A stretch of DNA of 64,000 nucleotides from Methylotenera sp965234545 (GCA_965234545.1 OZ248348.1:1674001-1738000), one strand, 5' to 3'. Positions 8,597 to 17,656 are shown, numbered from the stretch's first letter. Notes: a model not told the origin generated them from the letters alone. Made by a program: numbers and translations.

Positions 8597-9745
8597 TAAG
8601 TCGCGTTCGTAAACCCGGTAACGTTTGTAGGCGGTGCCGCCTATGGATTCAATGATGTTACGCATGCCAGCATTGTCTTCTAGTATCCATGACAGCTCCA
8701 GCCTGTGCGCACCGCGTTTGTGTAATTCGTTACGCACATCTTCAATAATCAGAAAAGCTAATCCTGGCCCAAGCCGGGTCTTTTGAAACTTCTTACGCAC
8801 GCCCATTAATGGCACACGACCACTGGCCGGGCCTTTGATTTTAAGCCGCCAAATTAATTTCAACCAACCAAAGGGGAATAATTTTCCCTTCAAATCGCGT
8901 ATGGCTTCGTTGATGTTGGGCATACCTATAATAAAGGCAGCAGCCTCGCCATCGACTTCGGCAATCTGAATATACTCGTCGTGCAACAAGAATTTTAGAT
9001 TTTGCCCCAGCGCTTTAAACTCGGCTTCGGTGAAGGGCACAAAGCCCCAATTATCTGACCAGGCATCGTTAAAGATATCGCGTAACAGCATAATTTCTTC
9101 ATCGAAGCGACTGCGGTCCAAGGTTCTAACCCTTACCCTTTCCGAGGCCATTTTTAACAAACGCTGCATCACCGGTGGCTTCACAAAATTAGGGTTAATC
9201 AAATAAGCCAAGGTGTCGGCGGCCTTGTGGTAGCCGCACTGCTCGATGTGCTCGCGGTAATAAGGCAGCGCATGGCTCATCATGAACACCGGCGGGTCAG
9301 CAAAGCCGTCTATCAACAGACCGGTTTCTTCATTGATGGATAAATTGAAGGGGCCGCGCACGCGACGCATGCCTTGTTCGGCCAACCATTGCTCTGCCGT
9401 GGCCATCAGGGCGGCAAAGGTTTCCTGATTGTCTTCGGCATCCAACATGCCAAAAAATCCTGTGGCATCATGGTGTTGCGCTAGGTGCATCTGATCAACC
9501 TGCGCGCTGATTCTACCCACAGCCACGTCCCCTCGCCAAGCCAACCAAGATTGACTTTTGGCATGCTGAAAATAGGGGTTGTGCTTGGGTGAAAGATGGA
9601 TTTTTCGCTCAAGAAACAAGGGGGGAATCCACTGCGGATCGTCTTTAAAAATAGCTGCTGGCAAACGGATAAATTCAGCCAGATCGGCTTTGTCGCTAAC
9701 CGGAACAATACGAAGTGGGGAGCTAGTTTGGATGGTATGTGTCAT
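8594..9745 (-). CDS. bcerS: GNAT-like protein, candidate bacterial ceramide synthase
   Basis: The protein has 383 residues and a GNAT-type acyltransferase fold. It opens with IVPVSDKADLAEFIRLP and KDDPQWIPPL, typical of the family often labelled dATP pyrophosphohydrolase or N-acetyltransferase. The Caulobacter member of that family (CCNA_01212, about this length) is the bacterial ceramide synthase, which N-acylates the sphingoid base. Its assignment here rests on that resemblance and on the divergent neighbours: acyl-AMP ligase, ceramide reductase, ACP and serine palmitoyltransferase. Conserved-looking blocks are GPFNLSINEETGLLIDGF and LELSWILEDNAGMRNIIE, the last resembling the C-terminal acetyltransferase core. 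A different N-acyltransferase role is possible. Confidence 0.68.
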   Translation of the reverse strand: MTHTIQTSSPLRIVPVSDKADLAEFIRLPAAIFKDDPQWIPPLFLERKIHLSPKHNPYFQHAKSQSWLAWRGDVAVGRISAQVDQMHLAQHHDATGFFGMLDAEDNQETFAALMATAEQWLAEQGMRRVRGPFNLSINEETGLLIDGFADPPVFMMSHALPYYREHIEQCGYHKAADTLAYLINPNFVKPPVMQRLLKMASERVRVRTLDRSRFDEEIMLLRDIFNDAWSDNWGFVPFTEAEFKALGQNLKFLLHDEYIQIAEVDGEAAAFIIGMPNINEAIRDLKGKLFPFGWLKLIWRLKIKGPASGRVPLMGVRKKFQKTRLGPGLAFLIIEDVRNELHKRGAHRLELSWILEDNAGMRNIIESIGGTAYKRYRVYERDL

Positions 9746-9803
9746 GGTGATAGCAAAAACAGTGCAATGACGAAAAGTCTACCACAATAAGCCGGGCTTA
9801 TTA

Positions 9804-9853
9804 TTGACTTAATCCAAATCGTTTTAACATATTCTGTTATACTGTCGAACAGT
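9804..9853 (+). promoter_or_regulatory. divergent control region of the ceramide genes, with palindrome
   Basis: This lies between the two divergent transcripts. TTGACT (9804-9809) and TATACT (9838-9843) resemble promoter hexamers, but they are 28 bases apart and cannot be one promoter. A 13-bp palindrome, ACTGTCGAACAGT (9841-9853), overlaps the TATACT and could be an operator. Confidence 0.35.
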
Positions 9854-9923
9854 TTTTATGCCCAGTTTTGGCCTAGGCGTAACCGTAGATTGTTAAATCA
9901 TTTAGTCAAAGTAAGGAAGCCAA

Positions 9924-11675
9924 TTGAATCAAGTAGCAAACGTTGAAATCACCGAGTCGGCCACCCCGACTTTAAGCGCATTGCCTTTGCGTTTAGCCGA
10001 TTTCGACTCATTGGCTAGCGCCTTGGATTATGCCGCACAAGGCGAATCCGGCACTAATTTTTACGCCGGCAGCGGCAAACTGGCCACCGTTTTACCTTAC
10101 CGCAAACTGCGTGAACAAGCGCAAACCTTAGCCAAACGATTGCTGTTTTTCCCACTAGAACGGGGCGCACGTGTCGCCATCGTGGCCGAAACCAACCCTG
10201 ATTTCTTACGTTTCTTTTTTGCCTGCCAATACGCCGGTTTAGTGCCTGTAGCATTGCCAGCGGTGATTCATGTGGGCGGTCATAAGGCTTACGTTAACCA
10301 ATTAAACGGCTTGCTCAAAGGCTGCCGCGCGTCACTGGCTGTTTCTTCTAGTCAACTACTGCCGTTTTTGACGGAAGCAGCCGAAGGCTTAGGCTTGCAA
10401 TTTGTCAACGCGCCTTCCGCCTTTGATGAATTGCCACTCAAAGACATCGCTCTTAAGCCTAGCGGCCCAAATGAAACGGCCTACCTGCAATACACCTCAG
10501 GCAGCACGGGCTTTCCGCGCGGCGTGATCATTACCCAAGAATCGGTGATGGCCAATTTGTTGGCCTCGGGCCATGGTTTGGATGTTCGCGTGGATGACCG
10601 CTTGGTCTCCTGGCTACCGTTTTACCATGACATGGGTTTGGTCGGCTGCTTGTTGGCTCCTATGGCCAACCAACGCTCTATCGATTATTTAGACACCCGC
10701 GACTTTGCCATGCGCCCAAGACGTTGGTTAGAACTATTAAGCAGTTCGCGCGGCACCATTTCATTCAGCCCGCCTTTTGGCTATGCGCTATGCGTTCGTC
10801 GCCTGCGCCCTGAAGACATCGCCTTGTACGATTTAAGTGCATGGCGTGTGGCTGGCATAGGCGCCGAACCCATACACGTGGAATTAACCGATCGTTTTTG
10901 TGAGTTGTTGGCACCGGCCGGCTTTAATCCAAAATCGTTCGTGCCTAGCTACGGCATGGCAGAAACTTCCTTAGCACTTAGCTTTGCCCCACTGGGCACC
11001 GGCGTGGTGGTCGATTGGCTAGATGGCGATGACTTAGCCGACAACTTAGTGGCGACCAAAGTCAGCCCAAATACCGGCAGCAGCTTTGTTCGTTGCGGCC
11101 CCATATTGCCTAAACACCAAGTATTAATCCTTGACGAGCAGGGCAAGCCCCTGCCCGAAATGCAAATTGGCCGCATCAACGTGCATGGCCCCAGCATTAT
11201 GTCGGGCTACTTTGAATTGCCAGAACAAACCCAGTTAGTGTTGTCCGCTGATGGCTGGTTAGATACCGGTGATCTAGGCTACTTGATTGATGGTCAAATT
11301 GTGGTGACCGGTCGTCATAAAGACATGCTGATTATTAACGGCCGCAATATTTGGCCACAAGACATTGAAGCCATTGCCACGCGCCAGCCAGAACTGCGTT
11401 CGGTGGACGCCTCTGCCGTATCGGTGCCGGGGCCAGACCAAGAAGAAATCGCGGTGCTTATCGTGCAATGCAACATCACCGATAGCGTAGAGCAGCAATT
11501 GCTCACCCAACGCTTGCATAGGGAAATACACGAAGAATTGGGCGTCAATTGCGTGATTGAATTGGTACCACGCCATACCTTGCCGCGCACTTCGTCCGGT
11601 AAATTATCGCGTTCTGGTGCACGTAAAGATTACATGCTGCGTCAAAAAGCCCTAGCAGAAAACGCAGCCAAGTAA
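9924..11675 (+). CDS. fatty acyl-AMP ligase / acyl-ACP synthetase of the sphingolipid cluster
   Basis: This ANL-superfamily adenylating enzyme has 583 residues. The P-loop is YTSGSTGFPRGVIITQ, followed by SYGMAETSLA, GWLDTGDLGYL and the hinge GRHKDMLIINGRNIWPQDIE, the form seen in fatty acyl-AMP ligases. It should activate a fatty acid and load it on the ACP encoded at 12675, as the Caulobacter sphingolipid acyl-ACP synthetase does. It starts at TTG with AAGGAAG close upstream, and no ATG is suitably placed. It is the first gene of a rightward operon of four. Confidence 0.85.
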   Translation: MNQVANVEITESATPTLSALPLRLADFDSLASALDYAAQGESGTNFYAGSGKLATVLPYRKLREQAQTLAKRLLFFPLERGARVAIVAETNPDFLRFFFACQYAGLVPVALPAVIHVGGHKAYVNQLNGLLKGCRASLAVSSSQLLPFLTEAAEGLGLQFVNAPSAFDELPLKDIALKPSGPNETAYLQYTSGSTGFPRGVIITQESVMANLLASGHGLDVRVDDRLVSWLPFYHDMGLVGCLLAPMANQRSIDYLDTRDFAMRPRRWLELLSSSRGTISFSPPFGYALCVRRLRPEDIALYDLSAWRVAGIGAEPIHVELTDRFCELLAPAGFNPKSFVPSYGMAETSLALSFAPLGTGVVVDWLDGDDLADNLVATKVSPNTGSSFVRCGPILPKHQVLILDEQGKPLPEMQIGRINVHGPSIMSGYFELPEQTQLVLSADGWLDTGDLGYLIDGQIVVTGRHKDMLIINGRNIWPQDIEAIATRQPELRSVDASAVSVPGPDQEEIAVLIVQCNITDSVEQQLLTQRLHREIHEELGVNCVIELVPRHTLPRTSSGKLSRSGARKDYMLRQKALAENAAK

Positions 11676-11706
11676 GCCTACCTCCTAGCTTGCCTAACCC
11701 TAGCCT

Positions 11707-12657
11707 ATGGCTGCCTCCCAAAAAAAGAACAAGACTGTTGCCTTAACCGGCGCTACCGGCTTCATAGGCACGGCCCTGATTAAGCAATTGCAGCAAGCCG
11801 GCTGGCAGGTCAAGGCTTTATACAGACCCAAACCGGGCCGATCACCCATCAGCAGTCAGAATCTGACCTGGGTCGCCGGCGAACTAAGCGACCTTCCCTC
11901 TTTAAATAGCTTGATGGCTAATGCCGACGCGGTCATACACTGCGCGGGGGCCGTGCGTGGGGTAACGCAAGCCGATTTTGACTTAATCAATGAAATCGGC
12001 GCGCGCCACGTCGCAGAAGTAGCCACCGCACAAAATAAGCCACCGCGTTTACTGCTAATATCCTCTTTGGCCGCGCGCATGCCAGAATTGTCGCATTACG
12101 CCGGCAGCAAATGGCGTGGCGAATTAGCCATTAAAAACAGCCCCTTACGCTGGACCATCTTTCGGCCACCGGCAGTGTATGGGCCGGGTGACCGTGAATT
12201 GCTACCGCTTTTTCAAAGCATGGCCAAAGGCCTTGCACCACTTCCAGCTGGAGCAAACGGCCGCTTTTCCATCATCCACGTGGATGATTTAGCGGCCGCC
12301 ATGGTGCATTGTCTAGGGCAAGATGCGGGTGATGGTAAAACCTTTGAGCTAGACGACGGCCACTCCGGTGGCTACGATTGGCCTAGTGTCATTCAAATTG
12401 CTCAAGCAGTGTTACGTGATGGCGGCAAAATTTGGCGATTGCCCATTCCAATTAGCCTACTCAAACTGGTGGCTTGGACCAATTTTTATGCCGCTCAATT
12501 ACTGCGTTATGCACCGATGTTAACCCCGGGCAAGATACGCGAGATTACGCACAGCGATTGGTTGTGCGATAATAACGACATTACTCGAATTACTGGTTGG
12601 CAGCCCACTTGTGAATTAGCGCAAGGTTTGGCTGGCCTATTTGATAAGCATCACTAG
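11707..12657 (+). CDS. cerR: NAD(P)-dependent epimerase-like reductase, candidate ceramide reductase CerR
   Basis: This extended-SDR protein has 316 residues. The nucleotide-binding loop is TGATGFIGTALIKQL at residue 14, and the catalytic pair is in HYAGSKWRGE. The family includes sugar epimerases, but its position between acyl-AMP ligase and ACP/Spt genes matches the Caulobacter ceramide pathway, where this gene reduces the 3-keto group. The gene lies 31 bases after the ligase and 17 before the ACP. The specificity is inferred from context only. Confidence 0.75.
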   Translation: MAASQKKNKTVALTGATGFIGTALIKQLQQAGWQVKALYRPKPGRSPISSQNLTWVAGELSDLPSLNSLMANADAVIHCAGAVRGVTQADFDLINEIGARHVAEVATAQNKPPRLLLISSLAARMPELSHYAGSKWRGELAIKNSPLRWTIFRPPAVYGPGDRELLPLFQSMAKGLAPLPAGANGRFSIIHVDDLAAAMVHCLGQDAGDGKTFELDDGHSGGYDWPSVIQIAQAVLRDGGKIWRLPIPISLLKLVAWTNFYAAQLLRYAPMLTPGKIREITHSDWLCDNNDITRITGWQPTCELAQGLAGLFDKHH

Positions 12658-12674
12658 CCTAGATAGGAAATTTT

Positions 12675-12920
12675 ATGACTGAATACGATCGCATCCTTGC
12701 CGACTTGATCAAAGGCTTAGCGCCTTTCACCAATGGTAAAACAGTGTCTGAGCACACCGAATTAGTCGGTGACCTTGACTTAGATTCATTGAAAATTATG
12801 GAGCTATTGCTGTTTGTCGAAGACAGTTTTGATATCTCAATCCCAGTGAGCATCTTACCGGACGTAAAAACCGTAGGGGACCTGGCTAAACAAGTTGAAA
12901 AAATCGTAGGTAACGCATAA
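12675..12920 (+). CDS. acyl carrier protein of the sphingolipid cluster
   Basis: This is an 81-residue phosphopantetheine carrier. The attachment serine is Ser38 in GDLDLDSLKIMELL. It probably carries the fatty acyl group from the acyl-AMP ligase to serine palmitoyltransferase. Its stop overlaps the ATG of the next gene by one base (TAATG), implying fixed stoichiometry. It is clearly distinct from a housekeeping AcpP because the local context is not fatty-acid synthesis. Confidence 0.88.
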   Translation: MTEYDRILADLIKGLAPFTNGKTVSEHTELVGDLDLDSLKIMELLLFVEDSFDISIPVSILPDVKTVGDLAKQVEKIVGNA

Positions 12921-14101
12921 TGGGGTTGTTTACAAAATTTGACGGCTTGGCAGCAGGCCGTGCCGAACTCGGTGCATTGGGCATAGACCCGTTTGCAGTG
13001 CAGATAGAAAAAATTATCTCGCCAACCGAAGGCATTATCCACGGTCGCCATACTATCTTGGCCGGCACCAATAACTACTTAGGCTTAACCTTTAATCCCG
13101 AGTGCATTGCCAGCGCGCGCCTTGCCTTAGAAAACGAAGGCACCGGTACCACTGGTTCACGCATGGCCAACGGCAGTTACTCTGGCCACCGCAATCTAGA
13201 AAAAGAACTGGCGGCCTTTTACGGCAAACGCGATGCCATTGTGTTTTCAACCGGCTACGTCGCTAACCTAGGCATGATTTCAACGCTTGCCGGTCCAGGC
13301 GACGTGGTGTTGTTGGACGCCGATTGCCACGCCTGTATTTACGATGGTTGCCGTCTTGGCGGCGCAGAAACCATACGCTTCCGTCACAACGATGCTGAAG
13401 ATTTAGCAAAACGCCTACGTCGCTTAGGCCCACGTGCAGCCGATGCACTGATCGTGGTGGAAGGCATTTACAGCATGCTGGGTGACCGTGCCCCACTTAA
13501 AGAAATCGTCGATGTAAAACGTGAATTCGGTGGCTACTTGATGGTAGATGAAGCCCATTCGTTTGGCGTATTAGGCGAGCGCGGCTGCGGACTAGTAGAA
13601 GAACTGGGCATCATGGACGATGTGGACTTTATCGTCGGTACCTTTAGTAAAAGTTTAGGTTGTGCAGGCGGCTTTTGCGTGAGCAATAGGCCTGAGCTGG
13701 ATCTGATACGATACGCCAGTCGCCCTTATATTTTTACCGCCTCGCCAGCACCAGCCACCATAGCCTCAGCTAGGCAAGCGCTGCGCATCTTGGAAGCCGG
13801 CAAGGATTTGCGCCAGCGCTTGCATGCTAACGCCCAGCAACTGCATAGCGGTTTAGCCGCTTTAGGCTACACCTTAGGCGGGGACCCTAGCCCAGTGGTG
13901 GCGGTGGTCTTAGAAAACAAAGTGGAAGCCCTGCAATTCTGGGATAACTTGTTAAAACTAGGCGTGTACGTCAACCTCATGCTGCCACCAGCCACGCCTA
14001 ACGGTGTATCGCTGATTCGTTGCAGCGTCAGTGCGGCGCATACTTCTGCGCAGATCGATGCGGTGTGTGCCGCCTTTGCTAAGTTACGCAAGGCAGCTTA
14101 A
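12920..14101 (+). CDS. spt: serine palmitoyltransferase (alpha-oxoamine synthase family)
   Basis: This PLP enzyme of 393 residues should condense serine with an acyl thioester to give 3-ketosphinganine. The cofactor lysine is Lys244 in TFSKSLGCAGGF. The PLP aspartate and neighbouring histidine are in VDEAHSFGVLGERG, and the ring-stacking histidine is in DADCHACIYDG. BioF and Kbl share this fold. Coupling to an ACP gene and to acyl ligase and reductase genes favours Spt. The N-terminal motif GTNNYLGLTFNPE is the family opener. Confidence 0.85.
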   Translation: MGLFTKFDGLAAGRAELGALGIDPFAVQIEKIISPTEGIIHGRHTILAGTNNYLGLTFNPECIASARLALENEGTGTTGSRMANGSYSGHRNLEKELAAFYGKRDAIVFSTGYVANLGMISTLAGPGDVVLLDADCHACIYDGCRLGGAETIRFRHNDAEDLAKRLRRLGPRAADALIVVEGIYSMLGDRAPLKEIVDVKREFGGYLMVDEAHSFGVLGERGCGLVEELGIMDDVDFIVGTFSKSLGCAGGFCVSNRPELDLIRYASRPYIFTASPAPATIASARQALRILEAGKDLRQRLHANAQQLHSGLAALGYTLGGDPSPVVAVVLENKVEALQFWDNLLKLGVYVNLMLPPATPNGVSLIRCSVSAAHTSAQIDAVCAAFAKLRKAA

Positions 14102-14115
14102 TCAAAAACAGCTAG

Positions 14116-14133
14116 GTCGGGGGCAACCCCGAC
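14116..14133. repeat. hairpin after spt (REP-like)
   Basis: GTCGGGG, a GCAA loop and CCCCGAC form a 7-bp perfect stem 15 bases after the spt stop. There is no T-tract. It shares the CGGG-TTGC-CCCG layout with the hairpin at 3914-3937. Confidence 0.5.
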
Positions 14134-14184
14134 TTATCGCCTTAAGCCAGCTCATGGCTAAATTCAATTTAGCATAGGCCACCT

Positions 14185-15501
14185 GTGAATCAAGCCGAAG
14201 ACCCAACACCAAGCCATAACCCCATGCACCGCGTGCTAGGCAACTTCTGGATTTTAATCCGAGGTCGCGGGGCGGCGGCCATCATGGCGTTTGGCGCCAC
14301 CGCATTAATGGCAAGGGCGCTGGGGCCAGTAGAATTTGGTTTAGTCGTGTTGATGCATACCTATGCCATGCTTATTCGTGCTTTGCTGGATTTTGGCACC
14401 GCGGATGCAATCGTGCGTTTCGGTGTTTCCGCCCATGACGCCTCGGATAATCAGACATTAGGCAAATTATTAAAAGTTTGCCGCCGTATTGATAAACAAG
14501 CCAGCATAACTGCCGCGCTTCTGGCTTGGATTGCTGCCCCCTTTGTTGGTCCAGCGATAGGCATGAACAGCCAGCACGTCATGCTGCTCATGGCATACAG
14601 CACAATATTACTTACTCCAGGCGCAGGCAGTGCTGCGGGCTTGTTACGCTTGAACGATAGGTTTGATATCGGCGGCAGGCAAATGACCATAGCGCCTAGC
14701 ATACGCTTTGTAGGGGTGCTCATTGCCTGGAGTCTAAAGGCCCCCATAGTAACCTTTATGGCCATTTGGGGCGCAGCCTACGTCGCTGAAAATACATATG
14801 TGCTTTGGCAGGCTAAACACAAATACCGCTTGCAAATTAAACAAGCCCTTGCTGGCGTCAGTCTTAAAGACGCATCGCTAAAAGATTTTGATGGCCTACG
14901 CCATTTTATTTGGGTGACCTACTGGCAGTCCAACATTGATCTGCTGCCTAAACACCTTACTACTTTATTGGTGGGTCATCTATTAGGTCCAGCCGAAGCC
15001 GGCTTATTGCGCTTAGCCAAGGAGATTGCCAGCGCCTTATCCAGACCGGCCTTATTAATACGCCAAGTGGTTTTTACTGATCTTACTAGAGCCTGGAATG
15101 AAGGTAGCGCCAGCTTTGACATCGTCGCTTATCGAACAGCCATGCTTGGCGGGGCCTTGGGCTTGGTATTCGTCGCACTCAGTTATTTCTTTGGCGAATA
15201 CCTGTTAGGCGGCTTGCTGGGGACTCAGTTTATCGCCGCTAAAGTTGTACTCACCTGGATGCTATTGGCCGCCACACTAGACCTCGCCACCTCACCGCTA
15301 CTATCGGGACTGTATGCCATGGGGCATGCTATTAAAACATTGCGCATCACCATGGCTTCTACTGCCATTTATTTAACAATGTTTGTCATATTGACGCGCG
15401 AGTTAGGCTTAATAGGTGCGGGGTTGGCTGCGACGGCTGGAGCGGCCTTAACGCTTATTGGCATGATCATGCTTATGCGCAGCAACAAACGAGCCGCTTA
15501 A
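14185..15501 (+). CDS. polysaccharide/lipid flippase (MOP superfamily)
   Basis: A 438-residue polytopic membrane protein with about 12 predicted membrane spans. The N-terminal helix WILIRGRGAAAIMAFGATALMARALGP is typical of Wzx/MATE-like oligosaccharide flippases. It starts at GTG 83 bases after spt and in the same direction, so it probably belongs with the ceramide operon. It may flip a ceramide-linked or undecaprenyl-linked glycan to the periplasmic face. The substrate is inferred from position only. Confidence 0.75.
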   Translation: MNQAEDPTPSHNPMHRVLGNFWILIRGRGAAAIMAFGATALMARALGPVEFGLVVLMHTYAMLIRALLDFGTADAIVRFGVSAHDASDNQTLGKLLKVCRRIDKQASITAALLAWIAAPFVGPAIGMNSQHVMLLMAYSTILLTPGAGSAAGLLRLNDRFDIGGRQMTIAPSIRFVGVLIAWSLKAPIVTFMAIWGAAYVAENTYVLWQAKHKYRLQIKQALAGVSLKDASLKDFDGLRHFIWVTYWQSNIDLLPKHLTTLLVGHLLGPAEAGLLRLAKEIASALSRPALLIRQVVFTDLTRAWNEGSASFDIVAYRTAMLGGALGLVFVALSYFFGEYLLGGLLGTQFIAAKVVLTWMLLAATLDLATSPLLSGLYAMGHAIKTLRITMASTAIYLTMFVILTRELGLIGAGLAATAGAALTLIGMIMLMRSNKRAA

Positions 15502-15525
15502 TGAAGCGTAGAGGAAAAAACGGAA

Positions 15526-16008
15526 TTATTTACAGCGAGTAATTTCTTCAGCGGGCCTTACCCACTCCAGCGTTTTGCCAAACAAAGAGATGCCAACATA
15601 ACCGCGTATTTTAAGTGTGCCTTCAGGGCTTAATTTCATGGTGCTGCTAAAAGTGAGGCCATCGTCTGGGTTGTAAATTTCTCCATCCTGCCAAAGCGCA
15701 TCGTTAGCAGGCTGGAATCCAGTCAAAATTTGCAAGCCACACAGCGGCCTATCGCGCAAAGCTTCGTTAGGGTTGTGTTTGTCACGCTTAGGCAGGCCAT
15801 TAGCCGATACAGGCTTTTTTAACCAATACAAGCTTCCACACACTTTGCTGCCGCAGTCTTCCACCATCACCGCAAACTTTTGCCTGTTGGGGTCTTTATT
15901 GTCCACCCACAAACCTTGAATTTTATGCTCGGCGGCCCCCGCCAAAGCCGATGTACTAAAAGCACCAACTAGGACTGAAAGCGCTAGCAAGCGGATTGTT
16001 TTACTCAT
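15526..16008 (-). CDS. DUF2147 family secreted protein
   Basis: An export signal (MSKTIRLLALSVLVGAFSTSALA) precedes a DUF2147 domain: IQGLWVDNKDPN, KFAVMVEDCGSKVCGSLYW, then DGLTFSSTMKLSPEG, LKIRGYVGISLFGKTLEW. Two cysteines eight residues apart near residue 50 could form a disulfide. The family is periplasmic with no settled function. An in-frame ATG at 16035 would add nine residues before the signal peptide, so the one at 16008 is preferred. It sits convergent to the flippase. Confidence 0.8.
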   Translation of the reverse strand: MSKTIRLLALSVLVGAFSTSALAGAAEHKIQGLWVDNKDPNRQKFAVMVEDCGSKVCGSLYWLKKPVSANGLPKRDKHNPNEALRDRPLCGLQILTGFQPANDALWQDGEIYNPDDGLTFSSTMKLSPEGTLKIRGYVGISLFGKTLEWVRPAEEITRCK

Positions 16009-16074
16009 AACAGGGGCACTCAAAATTGCGCGCATAGAATTTTTATTCTTAATCAGATTTGAACAAAAAATTAC

Positions 16075-16833
16075 TTACTTTTTATGTTCACGGTTCCAAG
16101 CCGCTACGTTTTTTAATGGCTGCTTAACGTAGCTGCTGGCCTGAATTAAACGCACAATCACGCGGTTAACCAAGGTGCCTAGGCGATCCATAGGCCTGTC
16201 GATATCTATAAACAACACCGCGCGGAATTCATCGGTGTCGTTACGCACTTCATGCTCGTATGCATCGTCGAACAACACCACTTTACCTTCTTCCCAGTGC
16301 AAATATTGGTCATGCACACGGATCCACACGCTTTTTCGGTCTTTGGGTATTTTCAAGCCCAGGTGGGCACGAATCACCGCTCGCGTTGGGCCTTTGTGTG
16401 GTTCTATGTGATAGCGTGGCGCCAAAATTGAAAACATGGCGGTGCGCATACCAGGCAACGCTTCCAGCGCAGCGGCTGTTTTTGGGCATAGGCTACAGTT
16501 GTCGTCAACGCGCTCGCCATACACATAAAAAGCAAAGGTCTTCCAATTATTCCCTTTGGAAATGCGTTTTTGATCAGGGGACAATTGATGAAAGGTTGGA
16601 ATGTCTTCTGGATTTTTCAACAGCGCATCCAATTCCGCGCGGATGTCTGCGTAAGCCGCTTCCAGTTGGGGGACCCAAGTAAATTCGTCGTTACCGATAA
16701 CCGGCGTGGTGCTAATCAGTGAATGACGCGCTTGAAAATCACCCATCCAGCGCAAAAAATGCTTGCCCACCTTCATGGTTGCCCGACGCCATAATGGCGA
16801 TTTATCTGTTGAATTTGCAGTGATCATATCCAT
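16075..16833 (-). CDS. aspartyl/asparaginyl beta-hydroxylase family protein (LpxO-like)
   Basis: This is a 252-residue Fe(II)/2-oxoglutarate dioxygenase of the PF05118 type. Key residues are His in YHIEPHKGPTRAVIRAHLGL and the distal His in DDAYEHEVRNDTDEFRAVLFID, with Arg for 2-oxoglutarate. Family members hydroxylate peptide Asp/Asn or, as in LpxO, the acyl chains of lipid A. Its place beside the ceramide genes and flippase makes a lipid substrate such as a sphingolipid acyl chain or lipid A plausible. That is inference. Confidence 0.82.
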   Translation of the reverse strand: MDMITANSTDKSPLWRRATMKVGKHFLRWMGDFQARHSLISTTPVIGNDEFTWVPQLEAAYADIRAELDALLKNPEDIPTFHQLSPDQKRISKGNNWKTFAFYVYGERVDDNCSLCPKTAAALEALPGMRTAMFSILAPRYHIEPHKGPTRAVIRAHLGLKIPKDRKSVWIRVHDQYLHWEEGKVVLFDDAYEHEVRNDTDEFRAVLFIDIDRPMDRLGTLVNRVIVRLIQASSYVKQPLKNVAAWNREHKK

Positions 16834-16942
16834 GGATTTCTAGCCTTCACTATGCATAAAACTTAATTTTATCATGGCGAAACCGATACGCGCATGCTTA
16901 TACAATGTCGTCACAAACAGCCGCATAACAAGAAAACATTGC

Positions 16943-17656
16943 TTAAATGATGGCTTGAACGGCTTTTAAGGTGTTCGCCCAAACCTCAACATAGGGTGCC
17001 CTAGCATCAATTTCAACTAGCTTAGCCCCGTTATAATTCAAGCTAGGCATCACATCGATTTTATCCTGCAACTCAGCCATGCTGTGATCGGGTTTACGCC
17101 CGTGTGCGGTTACTGCATCAATATTAAGCCGTATGATTAATGCCGGTTTTTGTTGCGCCATCCACTGATAGAGTTTTAATTCACGTGCGGCTATGTGCCG
17201 CAACAGCCAATTGTCTTGGCCGCTAGCCTGCATGCCGGGGCCATCGTAACGAAAGCCGGTAATCTCCGCTTGTGGGTAGCGATCGGCCACCACCAAAATA
17301 CCCTGCGCAGATAATCGCATGACGCGTTTCATTTTGCTAACACGCCACATAGACAAAATGTGCATGATGATGGCAGTCAATGTGCCAGCTGGTTTCTGCT
17401 TCATGTCTTGCGCACGCTCTGCTTTGGCCGCTAAATAGCGCTCTAAGCGCACCCCTACAAAAGGCAAATATTTAATTTTATCGCCCATTTCGCCTGAAAT
17501 TAAGCCTAGGTAACGGCGTTCGGCCGGGCCTTTGCTTTGCAAATACACTAACAAATCAGCGGTTATGGTGGACTTACCGGTGCCATCGCAACCCACCACA
17601 GCAATCACGCCTGTTAACTGGGTGTTTTGATCGGCGAATGGTTTGCTTGATTTCAT
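16943..17656 (-). CDS. thymidylate-kinase-like P-loop protein, copy A
   Basis: A 237-residue P-loop kinase with Walker A GCDGTGKST, then ADRYPQAEITGF, IIRLNIDAVTA and GRKPDHSMAELQDKI in the lid position. The fold resembles thymidylate kinase, but the sequence is far from housekeeping Tmk. It is clearly paralogous with the genes at 17726 and 32869, sharing GCDG[ST]GKST, DRYPQ, RLN[IV]D, RKPDH and NGA blocks. The substrate is unknown. All three copies sit at the edges of the glycan island. Confidence 0.75.
   Translation of the reverse strand: MKSSKPFADQNTQLTGVIAVVGCDGTGKSTITADLLVYLQSKGPAERRYLGLISGEMGDKIKYLPFVGVRLERYLAAKAERAQDMKQKPAGTLTAIIMHILSMWRVSKMKRVMRLSAQGILVVADRYPQAEITGFRYDGPGMQASGQDNWLLRHIAARELKLYQWMAQQKPALIIRLNIDAVTAHGRKPDHSMAELQDKIDVMPSLNYNGAKLVEIDARAPYVEVWANTLKAVQAII

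Noticed and set aside
9834..9852. LexA/SOS box between the ceramide genes
   Set aside because: CTG and CAG are 13 bases apart, not the 10 needed, and no SOS gene is involved.
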